Assembly: GCA_028285625.1 (NCBI GenBank)
Contig: JANQOX010000025.1
Span: 270,461-334,460 of the forward strand
DNA length: 64,000 bases
Source of the DNA: Myxococcota bacterium
Lineage (GTDB): Bacteria; Myxococcota_A; UBA9160; UBA6930
Direction: 5' to 3'
Positions within the stretch are counted from its first letter, which is position 1. Every line of letters begins with the position of its first letter. Of this stretch, positions 16,292 to 24,124 are shown one piece after another. The position numbers were made by a program, and so were the translations under genes. The notes beneath the pieces were generated by a model. That model was not told the DNA's origin and did not search any database. It saw only the letters and a program-made list of their open reading frames with translations.

Positions 16292-19252
16292 GTGTTGTAC
16301 CGGTTCGGAGAGTTCGAACTCGACGAGGACCGGCGGGAGCTGCGCCGCGACGGCGAGGACGTGGCGATCGAGAGCCGCATCCTCGATCTGCTTCTCCAGC
16401 TGATCCGGGCCAGTGGTCGTGTCTTGCCGCGCGAGGATCTCAAGCGACTGGTGTGGCCGGACGTTGCGGCCAGCGACCATTCCGTGAACCAGGCCCTCTA
16501 CGGGCTGCGCCGAGCGCTGGGCGACGACCCGCGCGAGCCGCGCTACGTACAGACGCTTCGCGGCCGCGGCGTCCGGCTGATCGCCGAGGTCGCCTCGCTC
16601 GAGCCGCCGCCGCCCTCACCGTTCGGCCCCACGGGTGAGCCCCCGTTCGTCGGGCGAGAGGGCGTGATGGCACAGCTCGACGAAGCGCTCGCGGCCGCCG
16701 ACGCAGGCCGCGGGGGCCTCGTGCTGATCACGGGCGAACCGGGAATCGGCAAGACCCGAGTGCTCGAAGAGTTCCGCAAGCGCGCCATCGCCGCCGGCCA
16801 CCTCACCGCCATGGGCCACTGCCCCGAAGACGCCGGCGCCCCGGCCTTCTGGCCATGGATCGAGATCTTGCGGGAGGTGATTGCCGGCGAGGACTGGGAC
16901 CGAGTCACCTCTGGTCTTTGGGATGACGAGGCCCCGCGAAGAGACGAGGCGCGGTTTCGTCTGTTCGACAGCATCGATCGGCTTATCGGGGAACGAGCAA
17001 TGGAGCAACCGTTGCTGGTGGCACTCGACGATCTGCACTGCGCCGATGACGCCACGGTCGCTCTCTTGAAGCACTTACGATACGGCCTTTCGGACCAGAA
17101 GGTCCTCATCGTTGGTTCTTCCCGGCTTGGGTCTGCTTCGTACGGGCGGGTAGTGAACGCGCTAGGAGGGTCAGGCGCAGGGCCACCAGCAGCCTTCATT
17201 CAGCTTGGCCCGCTGTCGCTGTCAGACTCGTCGAAGCTCCTGCCCGATCGCGAGGAGGCCGTGGCGGCCCAGTACCATGAGTACTCAGGCGGAAACCCAT
17301 TCTTCTTGTCGCAGATCGTGTTGGCGACTCGCGCCACGCCTCCTGATGCTGACGTCGATCTGGCGGTGGCTGGCCGCACGGTCGGCGACTTCGTGCTGGC
17401 GCACCTCCGGCAGTTACCAAAGTTCACGCGCCGAGTTCTAGGCCTTGCCGCTGTGGCCGGTCGCGACTTCCACGTCTCGGATGTGGCCGCCATGGTCAGC
17501 GGGAATCCGGAGGAAGTACTGCAAGCGCTCTATGCTGGCGTCCGCTCGTTTGTCCTAGACCTGGATGGCAACTCAGCGTCGTTCCGGTTCAGGCACGTGC
17601 TCTTGTGCGATGTGCTGAAGGACCAGCTCGACGTTGGAGATCGGGACCACGCGCACGGGCGACTAGCGCTGCACCTGATCGCAGCATCCTCTTCAAGGGC
17701 GGCTCAGTATCGAGCGGCGAAGCACGCTTGCCGCGCCGTGGCGGTGCTGGGTGCCGATACGGTGCTGGAGCTCTCTCTTGGTGTCGCTCGGGATGCCGCG
17801 AAGTCGTTCGCGTTCGATGTTGCACAGCGGATATGCGAGGAGGCGCTTGCTGCAGTTGGATCGTCTCCCGCAAGCGAGAGCTTGCTGGTGGAGATTCTGG
17901 TGGTGCTCGGCGAGTCGCAGATCCGGCGAGGCCAGCGAGCCGCCGGACGGGCCACGCTTGAGGCTGCGATTGAGCAGGCGGGTGCAACGGCCTCCGGTGA
18001 CCTCATTGGGGAGGCCGCTCTTGCCTTGTCGCCAGGCTTCTTTGCCATCGAGACCGGCGTTTTCGATCCACAGGTTGTCTCTCTTTTGGAGGCGGCTCTC
18101 GGGACCAAATCTGGGCGCTCGCGAGACGTCGAGGCACAACTTGCCGCACGACTCGCGATGGCACTCTACTGGAAGAGCGGGTCCGGGTTGCGTCGCAAGG
18201 AACTCGTCGAACACGCAGAGGCGTTGGTGCCACAGTCGCCCCGATCCAGAGTATTCGTCTCGGCGGCCCGAGTTGTGGCTCTCTGGTCAGCTGACTCCAT
18301 CGCGGCACGACAAGGCGAGGTAGATCAGCTCATCGAGTTCGCGAGCGCGAGCGGCGACATAGAACTCGAGCTGCTTGGCCGAGTGTTCGGCGTCACAACT
18401 CAGCTCGAGCGCGGGAACCACGCTTCGGCTAGGCGAGAAATTGGGGAGTTCTCTTCCCTGGTAGAGGCGCATCGCCTACCTGGTGCTTCATGGTTCGTAG
18501 ACATGTACTACGGCATGCTGGCGCTCGAAGCGGGGGAGCTTGGGCGCGCTTCGCAACGAATATCGCGCATGGCGAAGTTCCGCTCGGTATTCCCGGATGC
18601 GAACCTTGAGAACAGTATCGCGGTCATGACGGCGATCGCGTCATGGTGGCGAGGGGACCTGGGCCCGTTGATTGGCTCAATCGAGGAACTCGTCGACAGG
18701 TACCCCGCAGCGATCGCATGGAAGGTGGCGCGCGGCCTAGCGCTCATCGACTTGGGGCGCATCGACGAGGCTCGCGAGATTGTTGCCATTCTCTCCCGCC
18801 CTGGGGAACTGCCAGACGATACGCTGCGGGTCGTATCTTTGACCGTGCTTGCGCACATGGCTGTGGTCCTGAAGATGGTCGAGGACGTGCCAACGCTGTA
18901 TAGCCAGCTGGTGGCCTACCGCGGGCGCTATGCGATCGGTGGATACGGCGTGTTTTCTTGGGGTGCGGTGGACAGCGGTCTGGCGCGCCTAGCAGCTACC
19001 GCGGGTGACTGGGGCGCGGCAGGCGAGTTCATCGAGTCCGCAAGTTTGATGCTCTCAGAGGCTGGCGTTCGGGCATGGAAGGCCGAGCACGAGGCGTCGG
19101 TGGCGGCACTGCTGGTTCGCCGTGGTCGTTCTCGCGACTTCCAGGAGGCGAGGCGATTGGCGCAGATGGCTTCTCGAGAGGCCCAGAGATCGGGTCTCGG
19201 CCGGGTCTCCAGGATTGCGCGCGGCGTTCTCGACTTCATTGGCGACGGTTAG
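16292..19252 (+). CDS. Winged-helix / AAA ATPase / TPR-like transcriptional regulator
   Basis: 986 residues. Residues 1-100 form an OmpR/CadC-type winged helix (YRFGEFELDEDRRELRRDG, then LYGLRRALGDDPREPRYVQT). An STAND/LAL-like ATPase follows from about 118, with Walker A ITGEPGIGKTR (about 145) and Walker B ALDDLHCADD. A long helical C-terminus has TPR-like spacing. Such proteins sense a small molecule or partner through the repeats and activate transcription. GTG 16292 begins exactly at the winged-helix start. Composition is high-GC to about 16.87 kb, then clearly AT-richer, so the DNA-binding half and the sensor half may have different origins. The ligand is unknown. Confidence 0.85.
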   Translation: MLYRFGEFELDEDRRELRRDGEDVAIESRILDLLLQLIRASGRVLPREDLKRLVWPDVAASDHSVNQALYGLRRALGDDPREPRYVQTLRGRGVRLIAEVASLEPPPPSPFGPTGEPPFVGREGVMAQLDEALAAADAGRGGLVLITGEPGIGKTRVLEEFRKRAIAAGHLTAMGHCPEDAGAPAFWPWIEILREVIAGEDWDRVTSGLWDDEAPRRDEARFRLFDSIDRLIGERAMEQPLLVALDDLHCADDATVALLKHLRYGLSDQKVLIVGSSRLGSASYGRVVNALGGSGAGPPAAFIQLGPLSLSDSSKLLPDREEAVAAQYHEYSGGNPFFLSQIVLATRATPPDADVDLAVAGRTVGDFVLAHLRQLPKFTRRVLGLAAVAGRDFHVSDVAAMVSGNPEEVLQALYAGVRSFVLDLDGNSASFRFRHVLLCDVLKDQLDVGDRDHAHGRLALHLIAASSSRAAQYRAAKHACRAVAVLGADTVLELSLGVARDAAKSFAFDVAQRICEEALAAVGSSPASESLLVEILVVLGESQIRRGQRAAGRATLEAAIEQAGATASGDLIGEAALALSPGFFAIETGVFDPQVVSLLEAALGTKSGRSRDVEAQLAARLAMALYWKSGSGLRRKELVEHAEALVPQSPRSRVFVSAARVVALWSADSIAARQGEVDQLIEFASASGDIELELLGRVFGVTTQLERGNHASARREIGEFSSLVEAHRLPGASWFVDMYYGMLALEAGELGRASQRISRMAKFRSVFPDANLENSIAVMTAIASWWRGDLGPLIGSIEELVDRYPAAIAWKVARGLALIDLGRIDEAREIVAILSRPGELPDDTLRVVSLTVLAHMAVVLKMVEDVPTLYSQLVAYRGRYAIGGYGVFSWGAVDSGLARLAATAGDWGAAGEFIESASLMLSEAGVRAWKAEHEASVAALLVRRGRSRDFQEARRLAQMASREAQRSGLGRVSRIARGVLDFIGDG

Positions 19253-19384
19253 CCTGTCCGCCTGCGTCCGAAGCTGATTTGTTGTGTGAAAAAGATGAAT
19301 ATTTGCAGTGGCTTGCGGCGATTATTGCGGACGATCGGGGCGTCGATGTAACGTCGGTTGGCACGCGTAGTGCGTACCCATTCG

Positions 19385-21823
19385 ATGACCGCCACTCCGC
19401 AGCCGATACTCCAACCCAAACTGGGTGCGCTCAATCGGGCGGAAGTCGCTGACCCGGTCGAGGTTCTGGCGGTCCTTCGAAGGGCGCGGAAGCTGGGTGT
19501 CCGATTCCGTTGCGGCTTCACGCGTTCCGCGCAAGAGGAGGTAGGCGTCCTCGAGTACGTGGATGCAGCGCGCGTGCGGATTCGTGTCGACGCATTCGAA
19601 CGGCGAAGCCGGCGCCAGGTCTTCTTCCGGTTCCACATGGATGGTCAGGATCTTTTCTTTGCGGCAGGCGAGTCCCTGAGAGTCGCTGGCCATGTGCTGG
19701 AGTTCCCGCTGCCCTTGTCCTTGTGGACGGCAGAGCGGCGAGACCTCACTCGGGGCGGCGACTCCGTGGCGTGCCCGTTCGGACGTGAGGTCCTGATATC
19801 TGGCCTAGGGGAGGAGTCGCGGCATGCCAGGGTCCTGGACTGGAGTCCTCAGGGCCTTGGGGTGGAGGTGCCCAACGCGAAGGGTGCCCGAGTCGGTCGC
19901 GATCTGGAACTCGGGTTCGTGGAGGGCCCGAGAGCCGGTGCTGGCGCCCATGCGAAAGTCCGTCACTCGACTGTCTCCAACGGTGGCTGGTTGCGGCTCG
20001 GGCTCTCGGTCTCTGACGTTCGGGATGGCGCGTCGATCAGCGTGGAGCCGTGTGCCTTGCCGCGAAGTCAGCCTGCTCAACTGGCGGGGATTGCGCGCTT
20101 GGCATCGCGAAGGCTGAGTCGAGGTCGCCTCCCGACTTCGGCGCGGGGTGTCCCGATCTATGACTTCTACGACCGAAAGGGGCACAGGCTCCGAGCGATC
20201 GTCGAGTCGTCCGGCAACCCCAGGGGGGCGACGGCGATCGTGATCCCGCCCGCGTGGGGGAAAACGAAAGAGACTCTGCAGCCCCTCGCGGCAACGATTC
20301 TTGCGACATTCGAGCATGCAGGCCTCCCGGTGTCGGTGCTGAGATTCGACGGCGTCAATCGCCGCGGCGAGTCTCACAAGGACGAGGGTTGCTGGGAGCG
20401 GGGTCGAGAGCACCTACGGTTCAAGTTCTCACAGGCTGTTGACGACATCCGCGCGGCGCTTGATTTCCTGGAGAACTCGGAGGAATTTGCGACCACCGAC
20501 GTCACTCTGGTGAGCTTCAGCGCGGCATCTGTCGAGGCGCGCCGCGCAGTATCCGAAGAGCCGGCTCGCGTTCGCAACTGGGTGAGTGTTGTTGGAATGC
20601 CAGACCTGCAGTCCACGCTTCGGGCGACATCCGGCGGGCTTGACTACGCGTATGGCGTCGCACGAGGCATTCAGTTTGGACTTCAAGAAGTGCTGGGGGT
20701 CCTGGTCGACATTGATCATATGTCCCCAGATGCGCTGGAACACTCCCTGATCTTTCTCGAGGACGCTAGGCGCGACATGGCGAGCATCAGGGTGCCGGTC
20801 ACTTGGTTTCATGGGCGCCATGACGGATGGATGGACCTGGAGCGAGTTCGGGAGTTGATGTCCTGCGGCCCCCAAACCGACCGTCGGCTGTTAGAGATTC
20901 CGGCCGGTCATCAGTTGAGGAGCAGTCGCGAAGCGCTTCGAGTCTTCAGGCTGGTCGCTGCTGAAGTTGTTCGGCTAGCGACCGGCAAGCGCGTCCCAGG
21001 GCGTACGCCTGATCTCGTGAGGCTGGAAGAGTCGCGGGAGGCTGAGCGGGCGCGACTCCCGTCGCCGAAGCTCGCGCCGTCGGAGTTTTGGCGCAACTAC
21101 TTGCTGGGGCGTGATGGTCGCGTTGGGATCGACATCGTCGCCGCAACTGATGCGTACTCCGATTTTGTGAAGTCGCAGGTGAGCTTGCTTGAGTTGAGCA
21201 AGGGCGACCGTGTTGTTGACCTCGGCGCAGGGACCGGGACGGCCCTTGCACACATCTGCGACGCGAGCGAAGACGGAATTGCTCACGAAGTGGACCTCGT
21301 GCCCGACGCGATCAAGCGAGCCCTTGGGCGGAATCAACCGCAGTTGGCTCGTTTGCGCGGCGTTGCGGCGGACTTCGACGGGTCTGATGACGGCGCTTTG
21401 CCCTATCGGGATGCAGTCTTTGACGCGGCGCTTTCCTCGCTGGTGATCTGCTACCTCGACGACCCGATTGCTTTCCTCAGGGATGCGCGTAGGGTGCTCA
21501 AGCCTGGCGGCCGGATGGTAGTGTCGAGCTTGCGCCCGGATGCAGACCTCTCGAAGATCTTTACAGATGCTCTGAGAGAGATCCCGCCTCGTCGCGCTCG
21601 AGAGCTCTTTGGTGAAGATGCGGCGCAGGACTTGTTCGACTTAGGTCGAAGCTTCTTGAGTGATGGGGCGAGGTTGTTCGAGTTAGAGGAGTTAGGTCGC
21701 TTCCGATTCTTGGACGCGGAAGAACTGGCCGAAGGTCTCCGGGTTGCCGGATTCAGAGACGTCCGCACACAGCTGTCGTTTGGTGATCCGGCACAAGCGG
21801 TTGTCGCAACCGGGCGCCGCTAG
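19385..21823 (+). CDS. PilZ / LuxD-like acyl thioesterase / SAM methyltransferase fusion
   Basis: 812 residues, three modules. Residues 1-230 form a YcgR-like PilZ unit with both c-di-GMP motifs, RxxxR (RDLTR, about 119) and DxSxxG (DWSPQG, about 152). Residues about 265-545 form an alpha/beta hydrolase resembling LuxD myristoyl-ACP thioesterase. Probable triad: Ser379 in VSFSAAS, Asp480 in HGRHDGWMD, His509 in PAGHQLR. Residues about 590-812 form a class I methyltransferase with motif I VVDLGAGTGTALAH and VICYLDDPIAFL. I infer c-di-GMP-controlled processing and methylation of a fatty-acyl substrate. ATG 19385 was chosen; in-frame TTG 19358 and GTG 19370 are possible. Codon use is AT-richer than the flanks. 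Confidence 0.8.
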   Translation: MTATPQPILQPKLGALNRAEVADPVEVLAVLRRARKLGVRFRCGFTRSAQEEVGVLEYVDAARVRIRVDAFERRSRRQVFFRFHMDGQDLFFAAGESLRVAGHVLEFPLPLSLWTAERRDLTRGGDSVACPFGREVLISGLGEESRHARVLDWSPQGLGVEVPNAKGARVGRDLELGFVEGPRAGAGAHAKVRHSTVSNGGWLRLGLSVSDVRDGASISVEPCALPRSQPAQLAGIARLASRRLSRGRLPTSARGVPIYDFYDRKGHRLRAIVESSGNPRGATAIVIPPAWGKTKETLQPLAATILATFEHAGLPVSVLRFDGVNRRGESHKDEGCWERGREHLRFKFSQAVDDIRAALDFLENSEEFATTDVTLVSFSAASVEARRAVSEEPARVRNWVSVVGMPDLQSTLRATSGGLDYAYGVARGIQFGLQEVLGVLVDIDHMSPDALEHSLIFLEDARRDMASIRVPVTWFHGRHDGWMDLERVRELMSCGPQTDRRLLEIPAGHQLRSSREALRVFRLVAAEVVRLATGKRVPGRTPDLVRLEESREAERARLPSPKLAPSEFWRNYLLGRDGRVGIDIVAATDAYSDFVKSQVSLLELSKGDRVVDLGAGTGTALAHICDASEDGIAHEVDLVPDAIKRALGRNQPQLARLRGVAADFDGSDDGALPYRDAVFDAALSSLVICYLDDPIAFLRDARRVLKPGGRMVVSSLRPDADLSKIFTDALREIPPRRARELFGEDAAQDLFDLGRSFLSDGARLFELEELGRFRFLDAEELAEGLRVAGFRDVRTQLSFGDPAQAVVATGRR

Positions 21824-21826
21824 GGC

Positions 21827-24124
21827 TTGGCCGCCACCAGGCTGGGAACGCCTCGGATTCTGGCTGCAGCTGTTCGCGGTTCGATCGCACGCCCGCGTCT
21901 AGTAATTGCGGCATGGCTTGCTGTCGTCGGCTTGGCTCTGGCAATGCTGGGCGGCGCTGAGATTGAGACAAGCACCGACAGCATCCTGGATCGCTCGGCG
22001 CCTGCGTGGCAGTTCTATCGCAGGGCAAGTGAGTACTTTGGTGAGGACGAAGTGCTCGCGGTGGCAATCGAGGGCGCCGAGCCATACAGCACCGTCGCCT
22101 TGCGGTCGGTTCTGGATCTGAGCGATCGCCTGGATGGGGTTCAGGGCGTGCGCCGCGTCGACAGCCTTTCGACGCTGCCTCTAGTCAGGCAGTCCGGCGA
22201 CGGATTCGTTGAGCTTGAGCCTGTGCTGGCGCCTGGATTCGCTGGTTCCGAGTCGGAGAGAAGCGCCCTCGCGCTGGCCGTGGACGGCGACCCGATTGCG
22301 AAGCGGCTGCTTGCGTCAGACGATGGGCGCGTTCTTGCCGTCAACGTCTATCTGGAGCCGGCGGAGACCGCTGCCTACGAGGCGGTTGTCGATGAGGTCG
22401 AGCAGTTCGCCGCCAGTGCGAGCGCTCGTGTCTCGGGAGTCCCGATCTTTAGAATCGCGAGCAATCGACAGCTCCGTTCAGAGCTGGTCAAGTTCGTCCC
22501 GCTCGCAGTGATTGCAGTTGGCGCGGTCCTTCTTGCCGCGTTCCGTTCTTGGACGAGCGTCCTTGTGTGCTTGTTAGTGAGTGGAGCTGGGACGGCTGTG
22601 GTCTCCGCAACAATGATCGCCGCTGGCTTTCCGCTGACGTTCACAACGCTAATTCTGCCATCCATCCTGTTGGCGTTGGGGGCTGCGTACACCATGCACT
22701 TCCTGACTGCCGCCAGAGGTGTCGGCAGCCACGAGACGCTTTCGGTTGCGCTTGTGCAGGTGGTGGGGCCTGTCGCGCTGTCGGGAATCACGACCGCAAT
22801 CGGGTTCCTTGCGGTCGCGACGGTTAGGATAGAGGCGATAACTCTGCTGGGCGTGTTCGGGAGCCTTGGTGTCTGCGCAGTGTTCGCTGCCTCGGCGACT
22901 CTTGCTCCGGCGCTGCTATCCCTAATCCCCTTAGGCGATGGCGTGCCCGATCTTGACCGTTGGCTTCGTGGGCCAGCGCGGCGATGGATTGTGTCGCTTG
23001 TGGCGCGCCGCCGCAGCGCGATTGTCGCGATTTGGCTCGCTGTCTGTGCCGTCGCGGTAGTTGGCCTTACGCGCCTCGAGGTTGAGACCGACGCTACCCG
23101 ATGGTTCGCTCGCGGTACCGACGTTAGGGATTCCTACGAGTGGATTCGCGACGAACTGTCAGGCATCAGCCCGATCAATGTCGTGCTGGAGGCTGGCCCT
23201 GAAACCCGGCTTGACTCAGCTGAGGGCGTACAGGCGATCGCGCGCCTTGGAGACGAGCTCAGGCGTATGGAACACGTTGGCAAAGTGCTCTCTCTCGCTG
23301 ATCCGCTTGGGCAGCTGCATGCTGGGTTTGGCGGCGTGGGTTTGCCTGAGACCGACGATCTTGTGATGCAGTACATGATGCTACTTGAGTCAGTCGACTA
23401 CACTCGAGACCTGGTCACGGCTGATGGCCGAAGAGCGAACGTTGTACTGCGCGTAGACAACAATGGCTCAAGCCAGTTGCTTGCTGTAGCACGAGGTGCG
23501 GAGCGAGCGTGGCAATCGCACGGCCTGAGTGATGTATCTGCCCGTGCGACTGGCATCATGTTTGAGTTTGCCCGCGTTCAGGACGATATCGCGTCTGGAC
23601 AACTACGGGGCCTCTTGGTTGCGTTCGCGGCTGTCGGCCTGGCGCTCTTGGTCGTCGTAGGGCGTCCTCTGCTGGCGATACTCGCGAGCCTCCCAAACGC
23701 ACTTCCGATCTTGGTTTGGTTTGGGATGATGGGCTGGGCACGAGTCCCGCTGGATGCTGGGAGTGTGATCCTCGGTAGCCTCGCGCTGGGAATCGCGGTG
23801 GATGACACGATCCACGTTGTTGCCAACTACCGCCGCGCTCGCGGTCGGGGCGTGGACCCCTACAGGTCGATGCATGAGTCGCTTCACCGCGTGCTCCCTG
23901 CGTTGGTCTTCACCACAGTTACTATCTCGGTGGGATTCGGCCTGATTGGGCTTTCAGAGTTCGCGCTGACCCGAAATCTTGGCTTGTTCACTGCTGGCCT
24001 AGTTGGGCTTTGCCTTTTGGCGGACGTAACGTTGCTGCCGAGTCTGCTTCTGTGGCTTGAGGGAGCGGAGCTAAAGCCCGGGCCCCCGCCTGCCGATCCC
24101 CCCGGGGATGCTGGCTACCCCTGA
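21827..24124 (+). CDS. RND-superfamily exporter (MMPL/HpnN-like)
   Basis: 765 residues, two homologous halves, each with an N-terminal helix, a large extracytoplasmic loop and a bundle of five helices. TM1 is LVIAAWLAVVGLALAML and TM7 IVAIWLAVCAVAVVGL. The second half has the proton-relay motif GIAVDDTIHVV; the first half has the degenerate LGAAYTMHFL. Proteins of this size without adaptor genes move lipids, hopanoids or lipid-linked products rather than drugs. TTG 21827 follows the fusion-gene stop by three bases. Its end overlaps the kinase start by 17 bases, so the three are likely one transcript. It lies in the lower-GC block. Confidence 0.88.
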   Translation: MAATRLGTPRILAAAVRGSIARPRLVIAAWLAVVGLALAMLGGAEIETSTDSILDRSAPAWQFYRRASEYFGEDEVLAVAIEGAEPYSTVALRSVLDLSDRLDGVQGVRRVDSLSTLPLVRQSGDGFVELEPVLAPGFAGSESERSALALAVDGDPIAKRLLASDDGRVLAVNVYLEPAETAAYEAVVDEVEQFAASASARVSGVPIFRIASNRQLRSELVKFVPLAVIAVGAVLLAAFRSWTSVLVCLLVSGAGTAVVSATMIAAGFPLTFTTLILPSILLALGAAYTMHFLTAARGVGSHETLSVALVQVVGPVALSGITTAIGFLAVATVRIEAITLLGVFGSLGVCAVFAASATLAPALLSLIPLGDGVPDLDRWLRGPARRWIVSLVARRRSAIVAIWLAVCAVAVVGLTRLEVETDATRWFARGTDVRDSYEWIRDELSGISPINVVLEAGPETRLDSAEGVQAIARLGDELRRMEHVGKVLSLADPLGQLHAGFGGVGLPETDDLVMQYMMLLESVDYTRDLVTADGRRANVVLRVDNNGSSQLLAVARGAERAWQSHGLSDVSARATGIMFEFARVQDDIASGQLRGLLVAFAAVGLALLVVVGRPLLAILASLPNALPILVWFGMMGWARVPLDAGSVILGSLALGIAVDDTIHVVANYRRARGRGVDPYRSMHESLHRVLPALVFTTVTISVGFGLIGLSEFALTRNLGLFTAGLVGLCLLADVTLLPSLLLWLEGAELKPGPPPADPPGDAGYP

